Shown: positions 33,355-44,534, counted from the stretch's first letter. The stretch: DNA of 64,000 bases from Bolinopsis microptera (GCF_026151205.1 NC_087084.1:9699453-9763452), one strand, 5' to 3'. Program-made: numbers and translations. Notes: a model not told the origin generated them from the sequence alone.

Positions 33355-36068
33355 ATGAGGGTTTTGCTTTGGTTTTTATATCTGCTTCTGACAATAAAAC
33401 CGGCTGAATTGTCAGATACCAACTGTAATGACGTTTGCACGTTTCTGCACGAAGAACCCGAATGGGGTAGCATTACTGACTTTGAAGGCGCTGCTTTCAC
33501 CCACGAATTGATTTCTAACACAGTGGCTGGTATAATATCTGCAGAATTCATAACTTATTACAATATAATAGATGACTGCACTAGAAACAAGTTACAATTC
33601 ATAAGTAGTCAAGAGGGAAATTATGACCTACCGCTCGCATTTTGGTTCGAACCAACAAAATCAGTCAGTGTGTCCGGATTTCTTTCTGGAGTAAAAAAAA
33701 ATAGTGGATACTTTGCATTCCCTCATGAAATGGGAGATTATTTCCAGTTATCGGACAGGAACCCGAACTTCTATTCGATGCTCATGGGAAACACTAATAA
33801 TGCAACATCTATGCAATCCCTTGAGATCAATTACAAATCCAACGAAACCTGGGAAAAGTACCAAAACAATAACGTCAAACTCCGTGACACAGTCAGGATA
33901 ACAAGTGAAGGGAAATGTGTGGTCTTCAAGTACATCTCTGTGTGTCCTGATGCAACTCCTAGACTCTGTGACGAACCTTCCTCGGTTGTAGAAGCACAGT
34001 TAGGTGAATCCTACAATCTCTATTGCTCTGCTTCGGGTGCTCCATTCCTTGCTGCGAGCTGGATTCATGATGGAGAACTCGTGACGAACTCAAGAGAGAC
34101 CCATGTTGTTGATAAAGCCACACACAGAATCATTTCACAGATAGATATACATGATTTCTCACATGATGACCTAGGAGAATGGACTTGCACTATTCATAAC
34201 AAGAATCTCGGGAACAGTGTGACAAAGACCATCAAATATTCCTACTCAAGCAAAACAACTGTAACCCAAGCTCCATCGCAGGACTATTACATACCAAAGA
34301 ATGATCAACTAACATCATTTGAGTGGACTGTGGAAGGCTGGCCTCTAGATCAAGTTACTTTAGATTGTCATGGAGTTGAAGAAAATGATATCACTAAAGG
34401 TAGCTCAGAGTATCAAGATAACGAACCTCCTATTATTAAGCTTACTTTGACACTACAGGATAAAGATCAGGTATTGTGCAAAGTCACTGACGGGGATAAG
34501 GTTCTAGATACAAAGAACATCACCAAGGTAGGGTTCGGCTGTGTGGCTGGTGAGAAGGGTGTTGATAAAGGCTGTGAGGTATGTCCTCAAGGAGAAACAA
34601 GCCAGGCTGGAAGTATAGAGTGCTTCTCGGTTGAGATTCAGTGTGAAGAAGGAACTTATGGCGTAGAGGATGAATGTGAGGTATGTCCAAAGGGAACAAT
34701 CAGTCCGGAAAATGCTGCGAAAGTTCAGGAATGCATTTTAACAACAAGTAGCTGTGAAGACGGGTCCTATGGAAGTGAAAATGACTGTAAAGTTTGTCCA
34801 AAGGGTGAGATAAGCTCTGCAAGTTCTGTGAAAATACAGGAGTGTGTTAGAGTTGAGAGTAGCTGTAGAAAAGGAGAGTTTGGTTATAACAACATTTGCA
34901 CTGAGTGCCCAATAGGGAAGATAAGTGAAAAGCACTCTGTTAAAATCCAAGAATGTGAAACTGCCACAAGCACATGCGAAGAAGGTGAATATGGCACTGA
35001 CATTTGTCACACTTGCCCCCACGGTAGCGATAGTCCCAAATCTACTGTCAAGATACAGGACTGCGAGTTTAAAGAAAGTTCCTGCGGTGAAGGATACTTT
35101 GGAGTTAAAGATGACTGCTCACTCTGTGCAAGCGGAGAGTTCAGTCACAAAGATGCTGTCAAAGCCAAAGACTGTTTTCCTAAACCAGGATCAAATGAAG
35201 TAGATAACTCAACGAATATTCTCCCTCTCATCGTCGGACTAGGAGGTGGGGTAGCAGTACTTCTCATAGCAGTGTTGATTGTTCTAGTAATACTACTGGT
35301 GCGACAAAAGGGCAATTCATCATCACAACAACAAGACCTACCATTAACCACAAATATAGTAGAGAAGAAGAAGAGTTTCAGGGCAAAGAAGCAGGAAGTG
35401 ATAGTAGCCACCACAGTAAATCCCCTTTATGAAATACACAATCTGGCCGATAATGAGAACACCCAGGATGCCTCGGTGAGCCAGCCTCAAAAGACTGCAG
35501 GTAATGTCCCGCAAGAAGGAGATGTCCATGTTGAGGATGATGTTGCTGAGGAGAGTGTTTACGAACAAATGCTACAAAGCTATCCCAAAAACGATGCAGA
35601 AACCTCTGAGGACACCTACACAACCCTGGACAGACCAAAGAAGAAACTAGGGCGATCTTTTTCAAGCAAGGGTGATGCTGTTGTGGAGATTCAGTCCGCT
35701 TATGAGACACTGAGTGAACATGTCGGAGAGGTGTCGGAGATAAAGGAGTTAAAGGAGATAAAGGAGATAAAGGAGGCAGTCGGGAAAGACAAAGGCAAAC
35801 TAGAAAAAAACAGCGAGACAAAAGGAAAAGGTCTGGTGATTGACACTCAGAAAGACATCAAAGATATCATCATCAAGAACCAAGGTGATATTGTTGGTAG
35901 AAAAGTCGATGTTGAGAGCGACGATGAGGGAGACTATGATATTCTCGAAGACCCTCCTCGGCTTATAAAACCACGTGATGATCCTGGTTGCCATGGCGAG
36001 GTTCCTGGTTACCATGGTGAGACTGCGCAGTCCACAACCTCGCCTATCTACAGCCAAGTAGATAAACG
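33355..36068 (+). CDS. Ig/cysteine-rich-repeat transmembrane receptor, exon 1
   Basis: A large exon of 904 codons plus 2 nt. I prefer the ATG at 33355 (A at -3) because it opens directly on a signal peptide, MRVLLWFLYLLLTIKPAELS; an in-frame ATG at 33322 adds 11 residues. Then: an unassigned N-terminal domain with Cys pairs (residues 25-195); an Ig domain (about 203-297: C224, W236, LGEWTC with C278); a second Ig-like domain (C338, C375); six about 37-residue cysteine repeats (396-607; C-x8-C-x2-CP-x-G pattern, like ephrin-receptor-like/GCC2-GCC3 repeats); a transmembrane helix (622-649) followed by RQKG; and a long tail. Tail tyrosines include NPLYEI (Y692), VYEQM (736), TYTTL (755), SAYETL (783, fits an ITIM), DYDIL (861) and IYSQV (899). 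The in-frame TAA at 36070 sits inside a donor (AAACG then GTAAGA), so translation probably continues into 41656. Confidence 0.88.
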
Positions 36069-36228
36069 GTAAGAAGTAAAACACAAAGTCCGACAATTCT
36101 TAATGGTTCGTTTTTCCTTAGAAAGTCCATATTAGAAATATGATTCTGCCTGGCTAATCTTTCAAACTCGTCACTCGTCAGTCTGTTATTATGGTTACGA
36201 GAATCCGTTTATTCAACAAGTTGAAATT
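36069..36228 (+). other. Start of receptor intron 1
   Basis: Begins GTAAGAAG. Only about 160 bp before and 110 bp after the inserted 5.3-kb element are ordinary intron, so the ancestral intron was probably under 300 bp. If the intron is retained, the TAA at 36070 ends the protein after VDKR. Confidence 0.5.
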
Positions 36229-36469
36229 TAAAGGACCAGTTAACTGAAAACAAAGTTATCCTCATATTTTGACAGATTGTGACAAATAGCAAACTAAGCA
36301 ACGAGTCGAAATTCCTAAATCTCTAACTGCTCTCTAACGCGTGTAAATAGCGTTTGTATTATTATGGCGATGACGTCATAAAGTCCCTTGCGCGCGCAGA
36401 GGAGCTCGTTAGACTGTATTTTACAGGTAGAAAATGGACATAATACAATGTTTTTCCCCGAATAACTCG

Positions 36470-36960
36470 AAAAGTAAGTAATTTAGGGTACATGTTGCTT
36501 CATAACATGGCCATTCTGCACAACTTGCACACATTCAAAAACCTTTAGGGCCTTCATAGCCCAATTTACCAGATACCTATAGTTTTGCATGATTTCTGGA
36601 AACGAAAATCAGTTTTTCGCAAATAACTGAAAAAGTAAGCACTTTAAGGCATATTTTTGTTCGTAAGTCATATATCAATATGCTAATTGCGGTTCTTTTG
36701 CACCCTTTCTAAAGACTCTATCACGATCCTATCGAAAATGGGCTCAGCACCACGCCCAAAATGGTTTTTGGCGAATTTCTCGAAAATTAAGGATTTTAGG
36801 CCATGTGTTGCTCAATAACTCCTATATAAACATGCATATGCGGCTTCGTTTAGGCCTATTTTGAAATCTCTACGACCTTCAGAAGCAAGGGGTCGGTTAC
36901 GTTATTGGGTCAATATGGGCGTGGCCCTCCTGGGTTTTATCCACGGCCAAAAAAATGTCT
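36470..36960 (+). repeat. About 120-bp module, three to four diverged copies
   Basis: Units such as AAGTAAGCACTTTAAGGCAT then TCATATATCAATATGCTAAT then TGCGGTTCTTTTGCACCC recur about every 125-170 bp. The same module forms part of the arms of the 15624 foldback (TATATAAATGTGCTAGTTGC) and, more diverged, of the 19429 element and the 24150 array. Confidence 0.7.
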
Positions 36961-37095
36961 TGTCTCCAAACGAAAATCGTTTATTCATACCTTCGGGAAG
37001 GTCTGTGCAAAGTTTCGTGAGTATTTGAACATTTGCAGGTTCATATCCATAAATGTCCATAAATGACTGGACTACACAACTTTAGAGTTAACTTT

Positions 37096-40000
37096 GGGGG
37101 GGGGGGGGGGGGGTCCAACCCGATCATTCCGATCATTCCGATCCCGATTTTGGCCTCATCAACCCTCATATCGGAAAAATCGGGAAAATTTAAATCTTCC
37201 CTCTGAGGTTTCTAGGCGATATAGGTAGCTATTTCTGTACTTAAATATGACAAGAAATCGATTGGTGGTGGTCCCAGAACTCCAAAATGGTATCTTGTTC
37301 CAAACAAGAATCGTTTCGTCCGAAAAACAACACAATGTCGAATCAACTCTTGTTAAACAGAAACATCCACCCCGGTCCACAATTGAAAGAGGTACGGTTG
37401 GTAATAACAATCGTAACAAATAGCGAACGCTTTAGTAACTTTTGATTTAAATTGTCTCTACAATTTGTCTCCACAATTTGTAACAGGCTATCTGCAGAAA
37501 TGGGTAGCACGGTTAATGACTGGTCCTTTCTCAAACTTCCAATCCTCAGTTAGATACAAAGAATAGTCTACACAATTTTCAATAACATTAAAAGGGATGA
37601 AAATCACTTTATTTATCAAAATCTTTATTTATCATGTAACAACTTTTCCATAGTACTGGAGAGTAAAACTCTATTAAACAAAAAAATTCTCGAGCACATT
37701 TTGAGTCAGTAACAGTAACATGTCAATATGTTACAGACTCAAATGCGTTTAAAAACATTTTAGTAACAATAAATTGTGTAAACTGATGAGGAGGAGGAGG
37801 ACAGAGGAGAAGGAGGACTGAGGAGGACAGAGGAGGAAGACTGAGGAGGACCAGGACGAGCACTAGGAGGATGAGGACGAGGACTAAGGACGAGGACTAG
37901 GAGGATGAGGACGAGGACTAAGGACGATGAGGACGAGGACTAAGGACGAGGAGGAGGACGACTGAGGAGGAGGACTGATTAGGAGGAGAAGGAAGAGAAG
38001 AAGGAGGAGGATGAGGAAGAGAACTGAGGAGGAGGAGGAGAAGGAGGAAGACTGAGGAGAAAGAGGAGGACCGAGATGGACTGAGGAGGAGGAGGACTGA
38101 AGAGGAGAGGGAGGACTGAGGAAGAGGAGCAGGATTGGTGGAGGAAGACGAGAAGGAGGAGAAGGAGGAGGACGAGAGCGAGGACGAGGAGGAAGACTGA
38201 GGAGGAGGACTGTTAAAAAGGAGAAGGACGAGGACTGAGGAGGAGGACTGAGGATGAGGAGAAGGAGGACTGGGGGAGGACTAAGGACGAGGAGGACTGA
38301 GGAGGAGGACTGAGGAGGAGGACTGAGGATGAGAAGGAGGACTGAGGATGAGGAGGAGGAGAAGGAGGACTGGGGAGGACTGAGGAAGAGGAGGACTTAG
38401 GGAGGACTGAGGAGGAGGAGGACTGAGGAGGATGATGAGGAGGAGGACTGAGGATGAGGAGGAGGAGAAGGAGGACTGGGGAAGGACTGATGAGGAGGAG
38501 GACTGGGGGAGGACTGAGGAGCAGGAGGATGACTTAGGAGTAGGAGGAGAAGGAGGAGAAGGAGGAAAAGGATGAGAGGGAGGAAGAGGACTGAGGAGGA
38601 GGAGGAGGAGGACTTAGGAGTAGGAGGAGAAGAAGGAGAAGGAGGACTGGCGAGGAGGAAGACTGACGAGGAGGAGAAGGACTGCGGAGGAGGAGGACTG
38701 AGGAGAAGGACTGCGGAGGAGGACTGACGAGTAGGAGGAAGAAGAGGACTGAGGAGGAACAAGATGAGGACTGAAGAGGATGAGGAGGATGAGAAGGAGG
38801 ACTGGGGGAGGACTGAGGAAGAGGAGGACTTGGGGAGGAGGATGAGGAGGAGGAGACTGATGAGGACGAGGAGGACTGAGGAGGAAGACTGAAGAGGATG
38901 AGGACAAGGACTAAGGACGAGGACTAGGAGGATGAGGACAAGGGCTAATGAAGAGGAGGAGGACGACTGAGGAGGAGGACTGATTAGGAGGAGAAGGAAG
39001 AGGAGAAGGAGGAGGAGGATGAGGAGGAGGACTGAGGAGGAGGAGGATAAGGAGGAGAACGAGGAGGAGGATGAGGAGGACTGAAGAGGAGGAGGATAAG
39101 AAGGGGAATGAGGAGGAGGAGGAGGATGACTCAGGAGGACTCAGGAGGTGGAGGAGGACGAGGAGGAGGACTCAGGAGGAAGACTGAAGAGGAGGAGGAG
39201 GATGATGAGGATGAGGACTGAGGAGGAATACTGAAGAGGACGAGGACTAAGGACGAGGAGGAGGAGGAGGAGGACTGAGGAGGAGGAATGATTAGGAGGA
39301 GAAGAAAAAGGAGAAGGAGGAGGAGGAGGAGGAGGAGAAGGAGGAGGATGAGGACTGGGGGAGGACTGAGGATGAGGATAAGGAGGACGAGGACTAAGGA
39401 CGAGGACGAGGACGAGGACGATTATGAGGAGGACAGAGGATGAGGACTGATGAGGAGGAGAAGGAGGATGAGGATGAGGACTCAGGAGGAGGACTCAGGA
39501 GGTGGACTCAGGAGGTGGAGGAGGATGAGAAGGACTCAGGAGGAGGAGGACGACTATGAGGAGGACTGAGGAGGACTGATGGGGAGGAGAAGGAGGATCA
39601 GGAGGAGAAATGAGGATGAGGAGGAGGAGAAGGAGAAGGAGAAGGAGGAGGACTGGGAGTAGGAATGAGGAGGAGAAGGGGATTGAGGAGGAAGGTGAGG
39701 AGGACTGAGGAGAAGGGCGAGGACGAGGAGTCAGGAAGAGGACTGAAGAGGACTGAGGAGGAGAAGGACTCAGGAGGAGGAAGACTTAGGAGGAGGAGGA
39801 GGAGGACATCTAAATGTTTTGTCTGTTTTTGTCCGTTTTTGTCCGCCCTACTTTTTGTCCGTTTTGAAAATACAGGGAACCGAACGGACACAAAACATGA
39901 TCCCCCAGCCAAGCATGTGTTACGATACAAATGTACTTGACTATACATTTAAGGTGCAGTGTACTAGTGATATTATGGTATGTTTAAAGACCGGACCACA

Positions 40001-40397
40001 AAATATAACCCGGTACCTAGTGTTGTACTAATACATAATAACAACTAACAGGGATAAAATTAATGAGCAGAAACAATCGATCTCACGTCAAGAGGCCAAA
40101 GCACTCGGGTCTGGGAGTACATGACAACTCCAACTAGTAGTGAGCATACTAGCCCCTGCAGTGGAAAAACACATAAAACATACTATTGGAATGTCCAATT
40201 AGTTCGTTTTCTCATAACAATATAGCATATGTAGGGGTTCTGGTTGAATTATATCACTTCTGAGAGGTTTTAGAGATCGATTCTCTAAAATTTCTCAATT
40301 TTCCGATTTTTCCGATTTTTCCGATTCCGATTTTGGCCTCATCAACCCTCATATCGGACATCGGGTTGGACCCCCCCCCCCCCCCCCCCCCCCCCCC
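37096..40397. mobile_element. Nested element with G-run/C-run ends
   Basis: Starts with 18 G then TCCAACCCGAT and ends ATCGGGTTGGA then about 25 C: inverted ends, flanked by AACTTT on both sides (37090-37095 and 40398-40403, a 6-bp duplication). Just inside each end the same 31-bp segment (CCGATTTTGGCCTCATCAAC...) lies in direct, not inverted, orientation, as if each end is a remnant of a shorter complete element. The interior is the GGA tract. Confidence 0.65.
37786..39812 (+). repeat. 2-kb polypurine GGA minisatellite
   Basis: Almost pure A/G on the plus strand, built from GAGGAGGACTGAGGA-like units with irregular length; the only pyrimidines are mostly the CT of GACTGAGG. The Ser/Pro/Leu-rich frames on the minus strand and the Arg/Glu frames on the plus strand are artefacts of this composition. 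Confidence 0.95.
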
Positions 40398-41655
40398 AAC
40401 TTTAGAGAAACTCATATGTCATTTATCTCAAATTAAGCTGTTAGTGTCCATGATCAACCTGTTGCGACAATGTTTTACGTGAAATGTAAAAATCAGGAGT
40501 AATATAAAAAGTGTATTTTTAGATTAAAGTGCTAGCTCATAGTTTTAGAATTGTATAGATTAACGTTGGTCGTTTAGCCATCTAACAATCGATCGTGCCG
40601 TAATATATGGCCAGAGAATAATAGGGTCTTGGAAATTCTATAGTTGTTCAGTGGGTCGATTGACTGAACACGTTTGCACTTGGTATTTAAACTTACCAGT
40701 AGTTTATTTATGTTATGGACCGATGATAATGCAATTAGGATAACAACTAGGTAAGCCGTAAGTCTAATTCAAAACACACCGTACACTGCAATCAGTATTA
40801 CTATTTGGTAGACCGGGTATTTTGGCGGGAATTCTGTTCCCACGGCACTGTTCTGATAGAAGCTACTTCTACTAATGGTCCCAGAGGAACGGCCGTAAAA
40901 TAGCCAGACTTCTTGTCTCCTGTACTGGCTGACACAAGCGAGTTAAAGTTAGAAATTTCGCTATGCTATAAATATAATTGCTCTCGGAATTGAACAAACT
41001 CTTACTTATCTAGATCCTTTCTAAATTCGTTAGAGTTTCATGGACTGGGGAAAAATAATCGGTACAGTCTCCCTTGTGTAATTAAGCAATGAAAACAATC
41101 CACAATTATCACATATGACATAAGTTGTAATAGCAGAAACTTTCTAACCGTACATTCACCCGCCACTGTTCAAGAACCTATATCACTGTTTAAAATCATG
41201 ACGTGAGCACTGTACATCCAATCAGCTATTCCTTTAGTTAGGATGATAGCCAAAACTATAAGGATTTTGGAGAACTAGGGTAATAGTCATAATTCTAAAA
41301 TTTGAGTGAGTTACACGTGTTTTATTGATGATGATAAACATTTGCAATGTATTACGCCATGCAAGCGCGCACTGAGGGACTTTATGACGTCACGAGGCCA
41401 CAGCTTATTATTGCAATAAAACGCGTTACACGTACGCTAGAGAGTTGGTTCTTTCGGCGATACGATTCTTTACCAGTTTGTCACAGCTGATTTAAATCTT
41501 AGCCAAATTGGAGACTACAAAATTTTCAGTTATCTGGTCCTTTAAATAGATTCACAAATTAAAATAGCTCGTCTCCTTTGCATGGGTCGTCCTATTATTC
41601 TTATGTTGCATAAATATAACTTAATTCAGGAATACTAATCTCTCAAACACTTCAG

Positions 41656-41730
41656 TCAGTTACGAGAGCCCCTGTCTAACGTATCACATCTCCCTGAGAT
41701 ATTTCCTCCCGTCATACCATCTTATAACAG
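41656..41730 (+). CDS. Receptor exon 2 (cytoplasmic tail)
   Basis: 75 nt between acceptor AAACACTTCAG and donor AACAG then GTAAAT. It enters with 1 nt (CG from exon 1 plus T gives Arg) and leaves with 2 nt (AG), matching both neighbours. It encodes QLREPLSNVSHLPEIFPPVI followed by PSYN. The frame agreement with exon 1 (ends CG) and exon 3 (starts T) is the main evidence. Confidence 0.65.
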
Positions 41731-41830
41731 GTAAATGTGCAGTTTTAGAACATTCTATATGTATACATTCTAGATGTATACATTCTACATGTACATTCTA
41801 CATTCTACATGTAGAATGTAGAATGTAGAT

Positions 41831-41902
41831 TAGGTTGGTTCAAAAATCACAAACTTTCTCCGAAAATCAGAGAAACTTTGTGTTTTTTTAAACCAACCTA
41901 AA
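41831..41902. mobile_element. 72-bp mariner-type MITE
   Basis: TTAGGTTGGTTCAAAAA ... TTTTTTTAAACCAACCTAAA: a complete hairpin with the TTAGGTTGG end typical of mariner elements, in receptor intron 2. Preceded by a palindromic run of TACATTCTA/TAGAATGTA units (41750-41829). Confidence 0.75.
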
Positions 41903-41947
41903 TAGTAGGCCATGGGCCGGATTAGATGCCATGGATTACCGTAAATA

Positions 41948-43241
41948 CAGGGTGGCCCATAAGTGACTACCCACACGCAACCTCTTAATAACTCACGTAA
42001 TTCGTCTCCAAATTGCACCAAAATTTCAGAGATTATAGATATGGGTCAAACTTAGATTTCCTGAAAGTTTCGTAAGCCACGCCCAATTACAGTGGGCGTG
42101 GCGTGACACTCCCTCTTTTTCACTATTGTCTTCATAAAATGAGAACGCTTTAAGCTAAGAACTCAAAATTTTTTGCACACATTTGGCTTGATAATTGAAA
42201 ACTTTTCCAAGAGTTTCAAGTTCATTGGTTAAAATATGGCTGAGTTATGACCATTTTAAAATCCATCGGATATGTGATCCGAGCACTCAGTCAGTGATAT
42301 TTGCACTCAATTAGTGATCTCGTCACCCAATCTGATCAAGAGTAAGGCGTTAGCGTGTATTAATGAGGTTCATTAGGCTTTGATTGGATACCGATGATGA
42401 CTTTGCTAGAAAGGGAAACACAAATTTTTAGGATAAAAACCAGATCGTGACTTTTCAGGAAAAGCCGTTCTCTCCACCACTTCATCCGGTCTAGTAGAGC
42501 CCCAGTGAATTGCATTCTGGGAGTTGACATATCCGTTTATATGGCCTTGTCGCTGTATCAGATTTCGTCCTCAAAGTAGGGATCCACATTCTGCTTGGAC
42601 AGGAATGTGTTGGCGAAATCTATCCTCGATTGGAAATCACGGTCCAAAAGTTTGTGTTTCTTTGTGATTCGGTAGGCCCGGTTCGATGATTCAATGGATG
42701 GTTCATTCCTTTTTATTGATTGTAAGGAACCTGTGACTAGCAGGGCTAACAAGCCCTGAAATGGTGACACCACTATAAATTCGTGTGATAGCGTTTTAGG
42801 TGCAGTCAGCTGTATAGGCCGGCCCATAAGCAGGCTGCAACCAATCAAGCGGTGCATGTGAGCCAAACAGGCCATTAACCAAGTGACGAGATCACTGACT
42901 GAGTGCTCGGATCACGTATCCGATGAGTTTTGAAATGGTCATAACTTAGCCATATTTTAACCAATGAACTTGAAACTTTGGGAAAGGTTTTCAATTATCA
43001 AGCCAAATGTGTGCAAAAAATTTTGAGTTCTTAGCTTAAAGCGTTCTCATTTTATGAAGACAATAGTGAAAAAGAGGGAGTGTCACGCCACGCCCACTGT
43101 AATTGGGTGTGGCTTACGAAACTTTCAGAAAATCTAAGTTTGACCCATATCTATAATCTCTGAAATTTTGGTGCAATTTGGAGACGAATTACGTGAGTTA
43201 TTAAGAGGTTGCGTGTGGGTAGTCACTTATGGGCCACCCTG
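41948..43241. mobile_element. Tc1/mariner-type element, internally deleted
   Basis: Inverted repeats of about 350 bp (41948-about 42300 and about 42895-43241) starting CAGGGTGGCCCATAAGTGAC, flanked by TA on each side. The arms are about 95 percent alike by eye. The interior keeps only a piece of transposase (42558-42875). It sits in receptor intron 2. Confidence 0.85.
42558..42875 (-). pseudogene. mariner-type transposase fragment
   Basis: 105-residue frame. AYRITKKHKLLDRDFQSRID then FANTFLSKQNVDPYFEDEI resembles the segment just before the first catalytic Asp of mariner-like transposases (R-x-x-F-C-x-W-x-L ... N-P-x-F). The frame stops right after it, so all three catalytic acids are missing. 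It lies within matching terminal repeats, which supports the assignment. Confidence 0.55.
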
Positions 43242-43334
43242 TAACATATTCTTGACGGCATTATGCTATGGGTAATCATTCTCAGTTTGCTGCAAACAAA
43301 ATGACTTGCTAAATTAACGCAAGGATATTTCCAG

Positions 43335-43491
43335 TGATTCTGACGATGAGCACGAATATGCTAGCATGGAAATAGCAACACTCTCCAGAATGCGGATCCG
43401 GAATCTTAACGATAAGGCGACCAGCAGCAGACACCAGAGCGAACAGGATGACACGGAGTATGCTACCATCTTGACAAACTTTAAAACGTAG
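43335..43491 (+). CDS. Receptor exon 3 with ITSM-like motif, terminal
   Basis: 157 nt: acceptor GATATTTCCAG, one nucleotide completing the split codon (AG plus T, Ser), 51 codons and TAG. It encodes DSDDEHEYASMEIATL, then DKATSSRHQSEQ and DDTEYATILTNFKT. TEYATI fits the T-x-Y-x-x-V/I switch motif (ITSM) known to recruit SH2 proteins in immune receptors; EYASM is a second tyrosine site. An AATAAA lies 35 nt after the stop. With exons 1 and 2 the protein is about 981 residues. A minus-strand frame here is less convincing. Confidence 0.7.
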
Positions 43492-43525
43492 AGAACATCT
43501 CTCAGGCTTAAAAAAATTATGAACA

Positions 43526-43531
43526 AATAAA
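43526..43531 (+). promoter_or_regulatory. Polyadenylation signal of receptor gene
   Basis: AATAAA, 35 nt after the TAG of exon 3. Confidence 0.55.
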
Positions 43532-43534
43532 AAT

Positions 43535-44483
43535 GCAGGGTTGAAAATGAGTTATAATGGAGAGAAGCTAAAACGGCTTTCAGTTGTTCTTGGTGTGATT
43601 TTTCCTTGATTTATGGATATTAGTTATGAAGTATTTCTATGCAAATTGAAGTTTTTCCAAATGCTTCCTCATAAACACGATCTTCTTCAAATGGAAATGC
43701 ACATTTTATTGCGTGAGTGATTATTTTGATGGTTTTTAAATGACTTTATCGGTGTCTTTGTTTTGATAGGCAATTTGTTTTTTGACACGTTTTCAGTTTT
43801 AAATTTTACATTGCAGCTGATCGAGCATAATTTTTCATTGGTACGCTATGAGTATGGAGCTTGTTTTATTCATCGATTTTCTCGTTTCTGTGTTGGCTTT
43901 TGTATTATAATGAAGTCAATTTCTGTGTTACAATTATATTACTTTGTCTGTTACAATTGAGCTAACATTTTTTAATATTAAATATTAAGTCGTTCATCCA
44001 GAAACATAAACGTCGTTTTGTTGACGTCTAAAATGCTTTCCGTATGTGAAATTGACAAAACGGTATGTGTGTATATATGTATTTAGTCATTTGATTTATC
44101 GATTTGAAATTGTGTTTTCTAATTTTTGATTGTCAGTTTGTTTTTAAAATTTTACTCTTTTTGAACGAAATTCTGAATGCGTATAATATATTGACTCCAA
44201 AACTGCGACAACATTTTTTATGGATACTAAGTCTGGAAACTAAAAAACCATCCACTCTTCCAGTTTTTAAGTTCTCATTAAGAGAGATGCACACTTCTTA
44301 AAATTATGTATTAAAACCTAAAATAATCTAAAAATAAACACAGAAGGTCCGAACGTTGTCATATAATCAATACTATGAGGAACAATTCACAGTTTGGGGG
44401 AGGGGGGGGGGGAACGAACAAACTCTCTAATAAGACTGAACGTGCCATAGATTGGAAACAGGCTGAAACATTTATGGCATCTT
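43535..44483. other. AT-rich, no gene recognised
   Basis: T-rich on the plus strand with only short frames, plus a G-run at 44396-44412. Probably the intergenic gap between the convergent receptor (plus) and the microexon gene (minus). Confidence 0.5.
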
Positions 44484-44534
44484 TCAAGAACATTGAAGCT
44501 TGAACACACGTGACTGTCGACCAGTGCTTGGCAA
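44484..44534 (-). CDS. Possible terminal exon of microexon gene
   Basis: Acceptor ATCGTTATTCAG, then 16 codons (LPSTGRQSRVFKLQCS) and TGA in phase 0, which fits the phase-0 exit of the preceding exon candidate. Short and therefore weak. Confidence 0.3.
   Translation of the reverse strand: MPSTGRQSRVFKLQCS

Larger units (their letters stand above)
36228..41545. mobile_element. 5.3-kb composite TTAA-flanked element in receptor intron
   Basis: Left end TTAA then AGGACCAGTTAACTG (36228) and right end CAGTTATCTGGTCCT then TTAA (to 41545). The terminal region is a diverged inverted repeat of about 180 bp, including TGACGTCATAAAGTCCCT on both sides (36370 and 41374-41391). TTAA flanks suggest a piggyBac-type target duplication. 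It carries no transposase; it contains the module repeats at 36470-36960 and the nested G-run element at 37096-40397. Confidence 0.7.

Noticed and set aside
38397-39948. Ser/Pro/Leu-rich and Arg/Glu-rich frames
   Set aside because: Composition artefact of the GGA tract.
40700-40750. Phase-compatible extra receptor exon (acceptor TTACCAG, donor GTAAGCC)
   Set aside because: Lies inside the inserted 5.3-kb element, so unlikely to be an ancestral exon; polypyrimidine tract poor.
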